DNA from: Flavobacteriaceae bacterium
GTDB lineage: Bacteria > Bacteroidota > Bacteroidia > Flavobacteriales > Flavobacteriaceae
Direction of reading: 5' to 3'
Length of the DNA: 64,000 nt
Assembly: GCA_018657955.1 (NCBI GenBank)
Contig: JABHWD010000011.1
Span: 1 to 64,000 of the forward strand
Both the position numbers and the translations under genes were made by a program. Numbering within the stretch: position 1 is the first letter of the stretch; every line of letters starts with the position of its first letter. Under the pieces are notes generated by a model. It was not told the DNA's origin and did not search any database. It was given only the letters and a program-made list of their open reading frames with translations. Shown in pieces: positions 1 through 9,432 of the stretch.

Positions 1-105
1 AGGAGCTTCTTCAGCAGGAGCTTCCTCAGCAGGAGCTTCTTCAGCAGGAGCTTCCTCAGCAGGAGCTTCTTCAGCAGGAGCTTCCTCAGCAGGAGCTTCT
101 TCAGT
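1..105. repeat. 15-bp tandem repeat coding the L17 AEEAP tail
   Basis: Seven in-frame copies of a 15-nt unit (coding strand GCTGAAGAAGCTCCT or GCTGAGGAAGCTCCT). The two variants alternate, giving a 30-nt higher-order period. This suggests recent expansion by slippage or unequal crossing over. The array continues past the left edge. Confidence 0.9.
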
Positions 106-564
106 AAGGACCTCTTCTATTTGATCTTTTACTTGATCATCAGATTTTTTTGAACCACGTTTACTTCTTCTAGTAGATGGCTTTTTCTTTTTTGGCACAT
201 ATGAATCATTGTAATCAACTAATTCAACCATTGCCATTTCAGCATTATCACCAAGACGATTACCTAACTTAATTATTCTTGTATAACCACCGGGTCTATC
301 TCCAATTTTAGCAGAAACATTACGAAACAATTCAGCAACAGCAGCCTTTTGTCTAATTCTTGAAAATACAATTCTTCTATTATGAGTAGTATCAGATTTA
401 GATTTTGTAATTATTGGCTCAATAAATTGTTTTAAAGCTTTAGCTTTTGCCAATGTTGTGTTTATTCTCTTGTGTTCAATTAATGAACAAGCCATATTAG
501 CTAACATTGAAGTTCTGTGACCTTTTTTTCTTCCTAGATGATTAAACTTTTTACCATGTCTCAT
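1..564 (-). CDS. rplQ: 50S ribosomal protein L17 (bL17), 3' end cut by window edge
   Basis: L17 of the large subunit, last gene of the alpha operon, 24 nt after rpoA. The protein starts [17 protein letters not shown], the usual bL17 N-terminus, with the start at 564, and the core runs to about residue 125. After a Lys/Arg-rich stretch ([16 protein letters not shown]) the chain turns acidic and enters tandem AEEAP pentapeptides, seven of which are visible before the window ends with no stop codon. bL17 is normally about 120-160 residues, so this is an extended form of unknown total length. The core identity is certain from the sequence and its position after rpoA; the role of the tail is unknown. 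Confidence 0.96.
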   Translation of the reverse strand, partial: MRHGKKFNHLGRKKGHRTSMLANMACSLIEHKRINTTLAKAKALKQFIEPIITKSKSDTTHNRRIVFSRIRQKAAVAELFRNVSAKIGDRPGGYTRIIKLGNRLGDNAEMAMVELVDYNDSYVPKKKKPSTRRSKRGSKKSDDQVKDQIEEVLTEEAPAEEAPAEEAPAEEAPAEEAPAEEAPAEEAP

Positions 565-588
565 AATACCATTTTTTATAAATTAAAT

Positions 589-1581
589 CTATTCCTTTTC
601 AAGTTTATATTTAGATAAGTCCATTCCAAAACTTAAACCTTTAACCATAACAAGTTCTTCTAATTCAGTTAAAGACTTTTTACCAAAATTTCTGAATTTC
701 ATTAAATCATTCTTATTAAATGAAACCAAATCTCCTAATGTATCAACCTCAGCAGCTTTTAAACAATTTAATGCACGAACTGAAAGATCCATATCAATTA
801 ATTTAGTTTTCAATAATTGACGCATGTGTAAAGATTCTTCATCATAAGTCTCTGTTTTGGCTATCTCATCTGCTTCAAGAGTTATTCTTTCATCAGAGAA
901 TAGCATGAAATGATGGATTAGTATCCTAGCTGCATCAGTTAATGCATCTTGAGGATTAATTGATCCATCTGTATTTATATCAAAAACTAATTTCTCATAA
1001 TCAGTCTTTTGTTCTACTCTGAAATCTTCAATATGATATTTAACATTTTTTATTGGAGTAAAAATTGAATCCATAAAAATTGTACCCAGTTGAGCTGAAG
1101 AGTTCTTGTTTTCTTCTGATGTTACATAACCTCTACCCTTATCTATTGTAATCTCCATATGGATTTTTACTTTAGGATCTAGATTGCAGATAACATGATC
1201 AGAATTTAAAATCTGGAATCCAGAAATAAATTTTTGAAAATCTCCTGCAGTTACCTTATCCTGACCAGAAATTGAAATAGAAACTAGTTCATTATCAACT
1301 TCATCAATCTGACGTTTAAAACGAATTTGTTTTAGGTTTAAAACTATTTCTGTAACATCTTCTACTACGCCTGGAATTGTCGAAAATTCATGCTCTAACC
1401 CTTCAATTCTTAAAGAAGTAATAGCAAAACCTTCAAGAGATGAAAGTAATACTCTTCTTAATGCATTACCAACTGTTAGTCCGTATCCAGGCTCCAATGG
1501 TCTGAATTCGAATCTTCCTTGATAATCAGATGATTCTATCAAGATAACTTTATCCGGTTTTTGAAAATTTAATATTGCCAT
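589..1581 (-). CDS. rpoA: DNA-directed RNA polymerase subunit alpha
   Basis: Alpha subunit of RNA polymerase. It dimerises to nucleate core assembly and contacts upstream promoter DNA and activators. The N-terminal domain holds the assembly motif [11 protein letters not shown] (residues 38-48). The C-terminal domain begins near residue 268 with the helix-hairpin-helix-like [17 protein letters not shown] and ends with [16 protein letters not shown]. At 330 aa it is full length. It lies between rpsD (22 nt upstream) and rplQ, the standard alpha-operon position, so RNA polymerase supply is tied to ribosomal protein synthesis. The ATG follows an A/T-rich leader without a Shine-Dalgarno sequence. 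Confidence 0.99.
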   Translation of the reverse strand: MAILNFQKPDKVILIESSDYQGRFEFRPLEPGYGLTVGNALRRVLLSSLEGFAITSLRIEGLEHEFSTIPGVVEDVTEIVLNLKQIRFKRQIDEVDNELVSISISGQDKVTAGDFQKFISGFQILNSDHVICNLDPKVKIHMEITIDKGRGYVTSEENKNSSAQLGTIFMDSIFTPIKNVKYHIEDFRVEQKTDYEKLVFDINTDGSINPQDALTDAARILIHHFMLFSDERITLEADEIAKTETYDEESLHMRQLLKTKLIDMDLSVRALNCLKAAEVDTLGDLVSFNKNDLMKFRNFGKKSLTELEELVMVKGLSFGMDLSKYKLEKE

Positions 1582-1603
1582 AATTTTTATTATATATAAT
1601 TTG

Positions 1604-2209
1604 TTATTTAGAATATAATTCTACAATGTATTGTTCATTTATTTTTTCTGGAATCTGAATTCTCTCTGGAATAGAGACAAATGTTCCTTGCATAAGCTCA
1701 TCATTCCATGTTATCCATTCATATACCTTTGACGATCCTGTTAAGGATCTAGTAATTGATTCTACAGATTTAGATTTTTCTCTTACTGCAACTATATCGC
1801 CAGGTTTTATGTTATATGATGGAATATTTACTATACCTCCATTAACAATTATGTGTCTGTGAGAAACTAATTGTCTAGCACCTCTTCTAGAATTTGAAAG
1901 CCCCATTCTAAAAACTACATTATCTAATCTAGACTCACACAATTGCAATAATACTTCACCAGTAATTCCAGTTGAAGCAGTTGCTTTTTTAAACATATTT
2001 CTAAACTGACTTTCTAAAATGCCGTAAGTATATTTAGCTTTTTGTTTTTCCATTAATTGCACTCCATATTCAGACTTCTTTCCTCTTCTTCTTTTATTGC
2101 CATGCTGACCTGGGGGATAATTTCTCTTTTCAAAAGATTTATCATCACCGAAAATTGCTTCACCAAATTTTCTAGCTATTTTTGTTTTTGGACCAGTATA
2201 TCTTGCCAT
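1604..2209 (-). CDS. rpsD: 30S ribosomal protein S4 (uS4)
   Basis: Primary 16S rRNA-binding protein that helps nucleate the 30S body. It begins [17 protein letters not shown]. The S4 RNA-binding domain is clear around residues 90-125 ([20 protein letters not shown] followed by [12 protein letters not shown]). The N-terminus lacks the four-cysteine zinc motif, so it is the zinc-free form. Length 201 aa is normal. It lies between rpsK, across a 91-nt gap unusually long for this operon, and rpoA. In E. coli S4 is the repressor of the alpha operon; whether that holds here is unknown. Confidence 0.99.
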   Translation of the reverse strand: MARYTGPKTKIARKFGEAIFGDDKSFEKRNYPPGQHGNKRRRGKKSEYGVQLMEKQKAKYTYGILESQFRNMFKKATASTGITGEVLLQLCESRLDNVVFRMGLSNSRRGARQLVSHRHIIVNGGIVNIPSYNIKPGDIVAVREKSKSVESITRSLTGSSKVYEWITWNDELMQGTFVSIPERIQIPEKINEQYIVELYSK

Positions 2210-2300
2210 AATTTATTTATTTTTTTTTAGAGTGGTTATGAATTAAGGTCTTTTATCCTTCGAAAACCATTATTCTCTAGTTATACTTATTAATTTATAT
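2210..2300 (-). promoter_or_regulatory. rpsK-rpsD intergenic leader, possible structured RNA
   Basis: A 91-nt spacer in an operon where most gaps are 3-20 nt. On the minus strand it can fold as nested short stems: outer GGTT/AACC (2234-2237 with 2265-2268) and inner AAGG/CCTT (2245-2248 with 2257-2260). No T-run follows, so it is not an intrinsic terminator. It could be an S4-related control site or an internal promoter region. Pairing is weak and support is limited. Confidence 0.25.
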
Positions 2301-2684
2301 CTAAACTCTTCTTCGTTTTGGAGGTCTACATCCATTGTGTGGAGTTGGTGTTACATCCACTATTTCCATAACCTCAATACCTCCATTATGGATCGATCTA
2401 ATAGCAGATTCTCTGCCATTACCTGGACCCTTAACGAAAACTTTAACTTTCCTTAATCCTGCTTCTTTTGCTACTGTAATAGCATCTTCTGCCGCCATTT
2501 GAGCTGCATAAGGAGTATTTTTCTTAGTTCCTCTAAAACCCATTTTACCTGCAGATGACCATGCAATAACATCTCCTTTTCTATTAGTTAGAGATATTAT
2601 GATATTATTAAAAGATGCAGTTATATGTGCTTCTCCTATTGCTTCAACTACTACTTTTCTTTTTTTAGCGCTTGATTTTGCCAT
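2301..2684 (-). CDS. rpsK: 30S ribosomal protein S11 (uS11)
   Basis: S11 forms part of the 30S platform near the E-site mRNA path and binds with S6-S18-S7. The family core is intact: [21 protein letters not shown] in the N-terminal half (residues 19-39), [17 protein letters not shown] in the middle, and the conserved basic C-terminus [15 protein letters not shown]. Length 127 aa is typical. The start codon is 12 nt downstream of the rpsM stop codon, consistent with cotranscription. Confidence 0.99.
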   Translation of the reverse strand: MAKSSAKKRKVVVEAIGEAHITASFNNIIISLTNRKGDVIAWSSAGKMGFRGTKKNTPYAAQMAAEDAITVAKEAGLRKVKVFVKGPGNGRESAIRSIHNGGIEVMEIVDVTPTPHNGCRPPKRRRV

Positions 2685-2696
2685 AATACTATAACA

Positions 2697-3071
2697 TTAT
2701 TTAGTTACTTTTTTCTTGTTTGCAACTGTTTTTCTTTTACCTTTTCTAGTCCTGGAATTATTTTTAGTTCTTTGCCCCCTAAGAGGTAGCCCTGTTCTAT
2801 GTCTAATTCCTCTATAACATCCAATATCCATCAACCTTTTTACATTTAGTTGATTTTCTGATCTTAATTCACCTTCAATTGTATAACTACCAACAGCTTC
2901 ACGAATTTTACTTATATCTGCATCAGACCAATCAGAAACTTTCTTGCTTTCGTCTACTCCCGCAGTAGATAAAATTTCCTCCGCTCTACTTCTACCTATT
3001 CCGAAAATATAGGTTAATGATATAACTCCTCTTTTATTTTTTGGTATATCTATACCTGCTATTCTTGCCAT
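2697..3071 (-). CDS. rpsM: 30S ribosomal protein S13 (uS13)
   Basis: S13 sits in the head of the small subunit and contacts the P-site tRNA and L5 through intersubunit bridges. It starts [15 protein letters not shown]. The helix-two-turn-helix body includes [16 protein letters not shown], and it ends with the basic tail [20 protein letters not shown] that reaches the tRNA. At 124 aa it is full length. It follows rpmJ with a 2-nt gap and precedes rpsK. Its partner L5 in this genome carries an unusual acidic tail (7630-7869). Confidence 0.99.
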   Translation of the reverse strand: MARIAGIDIPKNKRGVISLTYIFGIGRSRAEEILSTAGVDESKKVSDWSDADISKIREAVGSYTIEGELRSENQLNVKRLMDIGCYRGIRHRTGLPLRGQRTKNNSRTRKGKRKTVANKKKVTK

Positions 3072-3073
3072 AA

Positions 3074-3190
3074 TTAACCTTGTCTTTGTTTAAATCTTGG
3101 ATTCTTTTTGTTAATTACATAAAGTCTCCCTTTTCTTCGTACAATTTTACAATCTGCACTCCTTTTCTTTACTGAAGCTCTTACTTTCAT
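3074..3190 (-). CDS. rpmJ: 50S ribosomal protein L36 (bL36)
   Basis: A 38-residue basic protein, too short for routine ORF calling, reading [20 protein letters not shown] and ending FKQRQG. It lies between infA and rpsM, its normal place. Classical L36 binds zinc through three Cys and one His. Here only one cysteine (residue 14) and no histidine remain, so this is the zinc-independent C-minus type. The start at 3190 is 4 nt after the infA stop and the stop is 2 nt before rpsM. In E. coli L36 stabilises 23S rRNA near the peptidyl-transferase region. Confidence 0.97.
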   Translation of the reverse strand: MKVRASVKKRSADCKIVRRKGRLYVINKKNPRFKQRQG

Positions 3191-3194
3191 CGTA

Positions 3195-3410
3195 TTAAAA
3201 TCTATAAGTTATACGAGCCTTTGTTAAATCATAAGGACTCATTTCTAATTTTACTTTATCTCCTGGCAATAATTTTATATAATGCATCCTCATTTTACCA
3301 GAAATGTGAGCTGTAACAATATGCCCATTTTCTAATTCAACACGAAACATAGCATTTGATAATGCTTCAATTATTGTTCCTTCTTGTTCTATTGATGCTT
3401 GTTTTGCCAT
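3195..3410 (-). CDS. infA: Translation initiation factor IF-1
   Basis: IF-1, a single S1/OB-fold domain of 71 aa that occupies the 30S A site during initiation. The sequence starts [17 protein letters not shown] and shows the conserved core [20 protein letters not shown] and [20 protein letters not shown]. It lies between secY (7-nt gap) and rpmJ. The map gene often found between secY and infA in other phyla is absent here. Confidence 0.99.
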   Translation of the reverse strand: MAKQASIEQEGTIIEALSNAMFRVELENGHIVTAHISGKMRMHYIKLLPGDKVKLEMSPYDLTKARITYRF

Positions 3411-3417
3411 AATTAAA

Positions 3418-4770
3418 TTATATTGCTGGTTTTCTATCCCTTCCTGCCTTCATTAAACCATCATAATGTTTATTTAATAAATATGAATTTACTTGTTGCA
3501 TTGTATCAATAGCCACTCCTACCATAATTAATAGTGAAGTACCTCCAAAGAACAATGCCCACCCAGCCTGAATGTCCATAAATTTTAAAACAATTGCTGG
3601 AAAAACTGATATCAATGCTAAAAATATAGACCCAGGCAATGTAATCTGAGACATTATTCTATCAAGTAAATTTGTGGTGTCTGTCCCAGGTCTAACACCT
3701 GGAATAAACCCTCCGCTTCTCTTAAGATCATCAGCAATTTTATTAGTTGGTACAGTTATAGCCGTATAGAAAAATGTAAACACTATAATCAATAAACCAA
3801 ATACTATATTATACCAAAGACCAAATATATCTGAAAATTGAGTTACCATAAATTGACCCACAGAAGTATCTTTCATAAATCCAACTCCACCAATCATACT
3901 TGGAACAAACATAAGTGCCTGAGCAAAAATTATAGGCATTACTCCTGATGCATTTAATCTTAGTGGTATATATTGTCTTGATCCAGCAACATTTTTTTCA
4001 AAACTACCAGATGCATTTCTTCTAGCATATTGAACTGCAATCTTTCTTACTGCCATTACTAGCATAACAGAGGCTAAAATAATAGCTATCCAAACAACAA
4101 TCTCAACAGAAATCATTATAAGACCTCCATTTGATTCAGTTACTCTTGAAACCCATTCTTGAACAAAAGCTTGAGGAAGTGTAGCAATTATACCTACCAT
4201 AATCAGTAAAGAAATTCCGTTTCCTATTCCTCTGTCTGTAATCTTTTCTCCCAACCACATTGCAAAAACACATCCCGTAACTAAGATCACTATTGATGAA
4301 AAATAAAATACTCCTCCTTGACCCAGTAAAAATGCTTCTCTAGGAATACCTAATGTTGGTAAAGCTGCTAAATAACCAGGTGCTTGAATCAAACAAATTC
4401 CTATTGTTAACCATCTAGTTATTTGAGTTATTCTCTTCTGCCCACTAGCTCCCTCTTTTTGAAGTTTTTGAAGGTAAGGAATTGCGATACCCATTAATTG
4501 CACAACAATTGAAGCAGAAATATAAGGCATTATTCCTAAAGCAAATACAGATGCATTTGCAAATGCTCCACCAGTAAATGCATTCAAGAGACCCAAAAGT
4601 CCCTGATCATCAAATGTTCCTGCTAATCCCCCCAGCTTACTCGCATCAATTCCAGGAAGAACTACCTGAGCACCAAATCTATATACAACTAACAGACCCA
4701 TGGTTAGAATAATTCTATCCTTTAGTTCAGTTATTTTCCATATATTTTTTATGTACTCTATTATTTTCAT
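3418..4770 (-). CDS. secY: Protein translocase subunit SecY
   Basis: Central channel of the Sec translocon in the inner membrane, exporting the many signal-peptide proteins encoded elsewhere in the window. At 450 aa it shows about ten hydrophobic segments; the first (around residues 19-37) is followed by the plug region. Conserved cytoplasmic loops include [14 protein letters not shown] around residue 181 and the late loop [10 protein letters not shown] around residues 351-360, a SecY hallmark. It lies between rplO and infA as in most spc operons, with spacings of 8 and 7 nt. Confidence 0.99.
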   Translation of the reverse strand: MKIIEYIKNIWKITELKDRIILTMGLLVVYRFGAQVVLPGIDASKLGGLAGTFDDQGLLGLLNAFTGGAFANASVFALGIMPYISASIVVQLMGIAIPYLQKLQKEGASGQKRITQITRWLTIGICLIQAPGYLAALPTLGIPREAFLLGQGGVFYFSSIVILVTGCVFAMWLGEKITDRGIGNGISLLIMVGIIATLPQAFVQEWVSRVTESNGGLIMISVEIVVWIAIILASVMLVMAVRKIAVQYARRNASGSFEKNVAGSRQYIPLRLNASGVMPIIFAQALMFVPSMIGGVGFMKDTSVGQFMVTQFSDIFGLWYNIVFGLLIIVFTFFYTAITVPTNKIADDLKRSGGFIPGVRPGTDTTNLLDRIMSQITLPGSIFLALISVFPAIVLKFMDIQAGWALFFGGTSLLIMVGVAIDTMQQVNSYLLNKHYDGLMKAGRDRKPAI

Positions 4771-4778
4771 TTAATAAA

Positions 4779-5231
4779 TTATATATTAATTGCCTCTCCT
4801 CCAGCAGCTTCAATAGCAGCTTTTGCAGATGCAGTAAATTTATGTGCACTTATTTTAAGTTTTGCTTTAAGTTCTCCTCTCCCTAAAATTTTTACCAATT
4901 CATTTTTTCTTACCAATCTTAATTTTATCATAGAATCAAAATCTAAAGAACCCTTTACTTTTTTACTGTCAACCACAGTCTGAATAGTATCTAAATTAAC
5001 TCCTTGATATTCTATTCTGTTTATGTTATTAAAACCAAATTTCGGAACCCTTCTTTGAAGTGGCATTTGCCCTCCCTCAAAACCTAATTTCCTTGAATAA
5101 CCTGATCTAGATTTAGCCCCCTTATGGCCTCTAGTGGATGTACCTCCCTTTCCTGAGCCCTGGCCTCTACCTATTCTCTTACTATTCTTGTTTATCGATC
5201 CCTTTGCAGGTTTTAGATTACTTAATTCCAT
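4779..5231 (-). CDS. rplO: 50S ribosomal protein L15 (uL15)
   Basis: L15 is a late-assembly protein of the large subunit. Its glycine- and arginine-rich N-terminal extension threads into 23S r[23 protein letters not shown] followed by [21 protein letters not shown]. The globular C-terminal domain ends [13 protein letters not shown]. Length 150 aa is normal. It lies 17 nt after rpmD and 8 nt before secY. Confidence 0.99.
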   Translation of the reverse strand: MELSNLKPAKGSINKNSKRIGRGQGSGKGGTSTRGHKGAKSRSGYSRKLGFEGGQMPLQRRVPKFGFNNINRIEYQGVNLDTIQTVVDSKKVKGSLDFDSMIKLRLVRKNELVKILGRGELKAKLKISAHKFTASAKAAIEAAGGEAINI

Positions 5232-5248
5232 TTTATAAATTCTTTAAT

Positions 5249-5428
5249 TTATGAACCATTAACAACTACTAAATGATTTACCTTTTTTATCATTCCTAGA
5301 ATATTAGGTGTATTTTCATGTTCTACAGTCATACCTATTCTTCTTAATCCTAAAGATTCTAATGTTTTTTTCTGTTTTCCTGTTCTTCTAATAGAACTCC
5401 TTATTTGTGTTATCTTAATTTTAGCCAT
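5249..5428 (-). CDS. rpmD: 50S ribosomal protein L30 (uL30)
   Basis: A 59-residue L30, beginning [19 protein letters not shown] and ending [11 protein letters not shown], with the family signature [20 protein letters not shown]. Its ATG at 5428 overlaps the rpsE stop by eight bases (ATGGCTAA on the coding strand), so ribosomes finishing S5 can re-initiate on L30. The size and the order rpsE-rpmD-rplO are standard for a bacterial spc operon. Confidence 0.97.
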   Translation of the reverse strand: MAKIKITQIRSSIRRTGKQKKTLESLGLRRIGMTVEHENTPNILGMIKKVNHLVVVNGS

Positions 5429-5945
5429 TAAATAATTTTTCTAATTTAATTCCTCTATTATGAGCAATAGTATGAGCATTCTTTAACTTTAATAAAGCGT
5501 CAAAAGTAGCTTTCACTACATTGTGTGGATTTGAAGATCCTTGTGACTTTGAAAGAACATCACGAACTCCAACAGCTTCCAATACTGTCCTTACAGCTCC
5601 ACCTGCTATAACTCCTGTACCAGGTGCTGCAGGAATAATATTTACTCTTGCTCCTCCATATTTGCCTTTTTGCTCATGAGGTAACGTTCCTTTAACCAAT
5701 GGAATCCTAACTAAATTCTTTTTTGCATCTTCAACTGCTTTTCCAATAGCACTAGCAACATCCTTAGATTTACCTAAGCCATAGCCAACAATACTATTTT
5801 CATCTCCTACTACAACGATAGCAGAAAACCCAAAGTTTCTACCACCCTTAGTTACTTTAGTAACTCTTTGAACTCCAACCAAACTATCTTTTAGTTCTAG
5901 TCCTTTTGGTTTTACTCTTTCTACGTTTTTATACTTTTGGTACAT
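5421..5945 (-). CDS. rpsE: 30S ribosomal protein S5 (uS5)
   Basis: S5 lies on the solvent side of the 30S subunit near the mRNA entry channel and influences decoding fidelity. The N-terminal dsRNA-binding-like domain includes [20 protein letters not shown], and the C-terminal half has [19 protein letters not shown] and [17 protein letters not shown]. At 174 aa it is typical for Bacteroidota. Its 3' end overlaps rpmD, and its start is 4 nt after the rplR stop. Confidence 0.99.
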   Translation of the reverse strand: MYQKYKNVERVKPKGLELKDSLVGVQRVTKVTKGGRNFGFSAIVVVGDENSIVGYGLGKSKDVASAIGKAVEDAKKNLVRIPLVKGTLPHEQKGKYGGARVNIIPAAPGTGVIAGGAVRTVLEAVGVRDVLSKSQGSSNPHNVVKATFDALLKLKNAHTIAHNRGIKLEKLFNG

Positions 5946-5949
5946 AATC

Positions 5950-6306
5950 TTAAAATTTTAATCCAACTTCTCTTGCTCCATCAGCTAAAGATTTTACTCT
6001 TCCATGATATAAATATCCTGATCGATCAAAAGATGCTTGCTTTACACCTTTTTTAATTGCTTTTTCTGCAATATCTTTTCCTACCAAAGAAGCTAGTTCA
6101 GTTTTATTAGCTTTAGCTTTAATAATATTTTTGTCTCTTGAAGATGAAGTTACTATTGTTTTTCCGTTAGAATCATCAATCAATTGAGCATATATCTCCT
6201 TATTACTTCTAAAAACTGACAATCTTGGGTTACTCTCAGTTCCTGAAATAATCTTTCTAATTCTATTTCTAATTCTAATTCTTCTATCTCTTTTTGATAA
6301 TTTCAT
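5950..6306 (-). CDS. rplR: 50S ribosomal protein L18 (uL18)
   Basis: L18 binds 5S rRNA with L5 in the central protuberance. The arginine-rich N-terminus ([17 protein letters not shown]) precedes [18 protein letters not shown] and the C-terminal [21 protein letters not shown], a strong family match. Length 118 aa is normal. It is in the standard place between rplF and rpsE, with gaps of 11 and 4 nt. Confidence 0.99.
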   Translation of the reverse strand: MKLSKRDRRIRIRNRIRKIISGTESNPRLSVFRSNKEIYAQLIDDSNGKTIVTSSSRDKNIIKAKANKTELASLVGKDIAEKAIKKGVKQASFDRSGYLYHGRVKSLADGAREVGLKF

Positions 6307-6317
6307 GTCTTTATTTA

Positions 6318-6860
6318 TTATGCTGATTTACCAGCTTTTCTTCTTATATATTCTCCAACATATTTAATACCCTTACCCTTATATGGTTCTGGTTTTCTAA
6401 AGGATCTAATCTTAGCAGCTACTTGACCAACCAATTGCTTATCAAATGATGTTAGTTTGATTCTATGATTTTGACCCTTCTCTGAAATAGTTTCTATCTT
6501 TATCTCTTGAGCTAAATTCATAACAATATTATGTGAAAAACCAACTGCTAAATCTAGCTTTTGACCCTGAGCCTTAGCTCTGTACCCAACACCAACAAGC
6601 TCTAATTCCTTCATCCATCCTTTTGATACACCGATAATCATATTATTTATTAAAGCTCTATATAATCCATGTTTTGATTTATTTTCCTTAGATTCAGAGA
6701 CTCTCTCAACAGTAATAATACCATTATCAATCTTGATTAGTACACCTGAAAAATCTTGCTCTAATTCTCCTAGCTTACCTTTCACAGAAATAATATTTTC
6801 TGTAACATCAATAGTTACATCTTCAGGTACTGATATTGGATTATTCCCTACTCTTGACAT
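6318..6860 (-). CDS. rplF: 50S ribosomal protein L6 (uL6)
   Basis: L6 has two repeated alpha/beta domains and contacts the sarcin-ricin loop region where elongation factors bind. The N-terminus [17 protein letters not shown] and the C-terminal signature [21 protein letters not shown] are both present. Length 180 aa is normal. It sits between rpsH and rplR with short gaps (12 and 11 nt). Confidence 0.99.
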   Translation of the reverse strand: MSRVGNNPISVPEDVTIDVTENIISVKGKLGELEQDFSGVLIKIDNGIITVERVSESKENKSKHGLYRALINNMIIGVSKGWMKELELVGVGYRAKAQGQKLDLAVGFSHNIVMNLAQEIKIETISEKGQNHRIKLTSFDKQLVGQVAAKIRSFRKPEPYKGKGIKYVGEYIRRKAGKSA

Positions 6861-6872
6861 TTTATTTAAATT

Positions 6873-7271
6873 TTAATGTACATAACAAATTAATTCTCCC
6901 CCAACATTTTCCTTCTTGGCTTGCTTTACAGTCATAACTCCTTTAGAAGTAGATACAATTGCTATTCCCAAACCATTTAAAATCCTTGGCAAATCACTTG
7001 AATTAGAATATTTTCTTAATCCAGGTGTACTTATTCTTTGAATCTTAGTAATTACAGATTCATTGTCCTCTTTAGTATATTTTAAAGCTATCTTAATAAC
7101 TCCTTGAATTTTAGATTCTTCAAACTTGTAGCTTAAAATATAGCCTTGATCAAATAATATCTTAGTTATTCCCTTTTTCAAATTTGATGCAGGGATAGAA
7201 ACCACTTTTTTATTGGCTCTTGCTGCATTTCTAATTCTTGTTAAATAATCCGCTATAGGATCTGTATTCAT
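6873..7271 (-). CDS. rpsH: 30S ribosomal protein S8 (uS8)
   Basis: S8 binds helix 21 of 16S rRNA; in E. coli it also represses the spc operon. Conserved features are the N-terminus MNTDPIADYLTRIRNAARAN, the central ISTPGLRKYSNSSDLPRILNGLG (residues about 84-106), and the C-terminal STSKGVMTVKQAKKENVGGE. Length 132 aa is typical. It lies 18 nt after rpsN. No leader resembling the E. coli S8 target was recognised by eye. Confidence 0.99.
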   Translation of the reverse strand: MNTDPIADYLTRIRNAARANKKVVSIPASNLKKGITKILFDQGYILSYKFEESKIQGVIKIALKYTKEDNESVITKIQRISTPGLRKYSNSSDLPRILNGLGIAIVSTSKGVMTVKQAKKENVGGELICYVH

Positions 7272-7289
7272 TTTTTTAAATTTATATTA

Positions 7290-7559
7290 TTACCAACTAG
7301 CTTTTCTAACTCCAGGTATTAAACCTTTATTAGCCATTTCACGAAATAAAACTCTTGAAATTCCAAAATTTCTTATATAGCCTTTTGGCCTTCCTGTTAA
7401 TTTACACCTATTATGCATTCTAACTGGAGATGCATTTCTTGGAAGCTTTTGCAATCCTACAAAATCACCAGCCTCTTTTAACGCTTTCCTTTTAGCTGCA
7501 TATTTCACTACAGTTCTAGCTCTTTTAACTTCACGAGCTTTCATTGATTCTTTAGCCAT
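7290..7559 (-). CDS. rpsN: 30S ribosomal protein S14 (uS14), zinc-free type
   Basis: S14 of the 30S head. The chosen start at 7559 gives [20 protein letters not shown] and 89 aa, matching the long, zinc-free S14 class. A longer reading frame opens upstream at 7652 but would overlap the rplE 3' end by about 90 nt and adds only Lys-rich residues unrelated to S14. The C-terminus [20 protein letters not shown] is diagnostic; no paired CxxC zinc motifs are seen. It is 4 nt after the rplE stop. Confidence 0.97.
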   Translation of the reverse strand: MAKESMKAREVKRARTVVKYAAKRKALKEAGDFVGLQKLPRNASPVRMHNRCKLTGRPKGYIRNFGISRVLFREMANKGLIPGVRKASW

Positions 7560-7563
7560 AGTT

Positions 7564-8463
7564 TTATTTCTTTGTTTTACTAATTTTATTCTTTTCTTTA
7601 TTTGATTCCTCTTCTTTTTTTGAAGGTTCATCTTCAGCTGCAGGTTCTTCAACTACAGTTTCTTCAGCTACAGTTTCTTCAACTACAGGTTCTTCAGCTA
7701 CAGGTTCTTTAGCTGCAGTTTCTTCAGCTGCAGGTTCTTCAACTACAGTTTCTTCAACTACAGTTTCTTCAGCTGCAGTTTCTTCAGCTGCAGTTTCTTC
7801 AACTACAGTTTCTTCAGCTGCAGTTTCTTCAGCTACAGGTTCTTCAACTACAGTTTCTTCAGCTACAGGTTCTTTCTTTATTTCCTTTACTTCTGATGTT
7901 TTTGGTTTATCATCAGGTTTTTTAAATGGTAATCCTAATTCACTTAAAAGTGACATAGCCTCTTTATCTGAATTAGCATTTGTAACAAATGTTATATCCA
8001 TCCCAGATATCTTATTAATTTTATCAATATTAATCTCTGGGAAAATAATTTGTTCCGTAACTCCTAAAGTATAATTACCTCTTCCATCAAAACCTCCTGC
8101 TTTCACTCCTGTGAAATCTCTTACTCTTGGAAGTGCTGCTGTAACAAGTCTATCAAGGAATTCATACATTCTCTCACCCCTAAGAGTTACTTTTACCCCA
8201 ATTGGCATTCCTTTTCTAAGTTTAAAAGATGCAACATCTTTTTTTGACAAAGTTGCTATAGCCTTTTGACCAGAAATATTAGTAATTTCTTCTACAGCAT
8301 GATCAATAAGCTTCTTATCATTAACAGCTTCTCCAACGCCTTTAGAAATAACAATCTTCTCAAGTCTAGGGACTTGCATAACATTGCTATATTCAAACTT
8401 CTTCCTTAAGTTTGAAACAATCGTTTCTTTATATTCTTTCTTTAATCTTGGTATATAATTCAT
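7564..8463 (-). CDS. rplE: 50S ribosomal protein L5 (uL5) with long acidic repeat tail
   Basis: L5 binds 5S rRNA and forms the central-protuberance bridge to S13 and P-site tRNA. Residues 1 to about 183 are an ordinary L5 ([13 protein letters not shown] start, [20 protein letters not shown], and [19 protein letters not shown] near the end). About 116 further residues follow: a Lys/Glu linker, 16 pentapeptides of the form [AV][AV]EE[TP], and a Lys-rich end ([12 protein letters not shown]). L5 is usually about 180 aa, so the tail adds over 60 percent. No stop or frameshift separates core from tail. The tail is probably disordered and exposed; its role is unknown. Confidence 0.97.
   Translation of the reverse strand: MNYIPRLKKEYKETIVSNLRKKFEYSNVMQVPRLEKIVISKGVGEAVNDKKLIDHAVEEITNISGQKAIATLSKKDVASFKLRKGMPIGVKVTLRGERMYEFLDRLVTAALPRVRDFTGVKAGGFDGRGNYTLGVTEQIIFPEINIDKINKISGMDITFVTNANSDKEAMSLLSELGLPFKKPDDKPKTSEVKEIKKEPVAEETVVEEPVAEETAAEETVVEETAAEETAAEETVVEETVVEEPAAEETAAKEPVAEEPVVEETVAEETVVEEPAAEDEPSKKEEESNKEKNKISKTKK
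7630..7869. repeat. 15-bp degenerate tandem repeats coding the L5 acidic tail
   Basis: About sixteen 15-nt units, on the coding strand of the form GTAGTTGAAGAAACT or GCAGCTGAAGAACCT, each giving [AV][AV]EE[TP]. Units differ mainly at the Ala/Val codons (GCT/GTT, GCA/GTA) and the Thr/Pro codon. One unit has Lys for Glu (AAKEP), and the last degrades into AAED. The period equals that of the L17 tail repeat at 1-105. Confidence 0.9.
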
Positions 8464-8465
8464 AA

Positions 8466-8780
8466 CTATATTACTTCATTAGATTTCTTAGAATATCTAA
8501 TTTTATTTTCTTTTTCCATTCTATATCCAACTCTAGTAGCTTCACCTTTAGAAGTTATTAATGAAATATTAGATATATCAATAAATAACTCTTTTTCAGT
8601 TATACCTCCTTTTGGATTATTAGCACTAGGCTTATTATGTTTTTTAACCACATTAACCCCTTCAACAATAGCTTTATTTTTAGCTGCAACAACCTTTAGA
8701 ACCTTTCCTTGATTCCCTTTTTGATTTCCAGCTATTACTTTAACTATATCGCCTGTTTTAATTTTTATTTTTTTCATCAA
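8466..8780 (-). CDS. rplX: 50S ribosomal protein L24 (uL24)
   Basis: L24 is an assembly-initiator protein at the exit-tunnel rim. It carries a KOW motif near the N-terminus ([20 protein letters not shown]) and the conserved [20 protein letters not shown] segment. At 104 aa it is normal. Translation may begin at the first or second of two adjacent ATGs; the first is annotated. The rplE start lies only 2 nt beyond its stop. Confidence 0.98.
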   Translation of the reverse strand: MMKKIKIKTGDIVKVIAGNQKGNQGKVLKVVAAKNKAIVEGVNVVKKHNKPSANNPKGGITEKELFIDISNISLITSKGEATRVGYRMEKENKIRYSKKSNEVI

Positions 8781-8787
8781 TCAAATT

Positions 8788-9156
8788 TTATAAAACTTCT
8801 GGTGCTAAGGATGCTATTTTCATAAATTTTTTATCTCTTAATTCTCTAGCAACAGGACCAAAAACTCTTGTTCCTATCATCTCACCAGCTCCATCTAACA
8901 AAACACATGCATTATCATCAAACCTAATATATGAGCCATCTGTTCTTCTAACTTCCTTAATAGTCCTTACTACAACTGCTGTTGAAACAGCTCCTTTTTT
9001 AATTAAACCATTTGGAGTTGCATTTTTAATAGAAACAACAATTTTATCTCCAATAGAAGCATATCTTCTCTTTGTTCCTCCTAATACTCTAATAGTCAAA
9101 ACCTCTTTTGCCCCAGTATTATCTGCTACTTTTAATCTTGATTCTTGTTGTACCAT
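8788..9156 (-). CDS. rplN: 50S ribosomal protein L14 (uL14)
   Basis: L14 forms intersubunit bridges with 16S rRNA and is the docking site for ribosome silencing factor in other bacteria. The N-terminus [19 protein letters not shown] and the signature [20 protein letters not shown] are intact, and the protein ends SLAPEVL as usual. Length 122 aa is canonical. Gaps to rpsQ and rplX are 3 and 7 nt. Confidence 0.99.
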   Translation of the reverse strand: MVQQESRLKVADNTGAKEVLTIRVLGGTKRRYASIGDKIVVSIKNATPNGLIKKGAVSTAVVVRTIKEVRRTDGSYIRFDDNACVLLDGAGEMIGTRVFGPVARELRDKKFMKIASLAPEVL

Positions 9157-9159
9157 AAT

Positions 9160-9420
9160 TTATTTAGCTTTTTCAATTATTTTTACTAACCTCCAACATT
9201 TAGACTTACTTATTGGTCTTGTTTCCATAATTTTAACTGTGTCACCAATGTTACAGTCATTCTTTTCATCATGTGCAACATACTTTTTTGTCTTTAATAC
9301 ATACTTCCCATACATAGGATGTTTTACTTTTTTTACTTCAGAAACAACTATAGATTTCTGCATTTTGTTACTGGTAACTTTACCAATACGTTCTTTTCTT
9401 AAATTTCTTTTTTCCATCAT
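9160..9420 (-). CDS. rpsQ: 30S ribosomal protein S17 (uS17)
   Basis: S17 is an OB-fold primary binder of 16S rRNA. The family motifs are [39 protein letters not shown] and the C-terminal [19 protein letters not shown]. Length 86 aa is normal. Two adjacent ATGs open the frame, and either may be used. It is 12 nt after rpmC and 3 nt before rplN. Confidence 0.98.
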   Translation of the reverse strand: MMEKRNLRKERIGKVTSNKMQKSIVVSEVKKVKHPMYGKYVLKTKKYVAHDEKNDCNIGDTVKIMETRPISKSKCWRLVKIIEKAK

Positions 9421-9432
9421 TAAATAGAATAA

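Noticed and set aside
7560-7652. N-terminal extension of rpsN ([17 protein letters not shown]...)
   Set aside because: It overlaps the end of rplE by about 90 nt and has no S14 similarity; the start at 7559 gives the normal protein.
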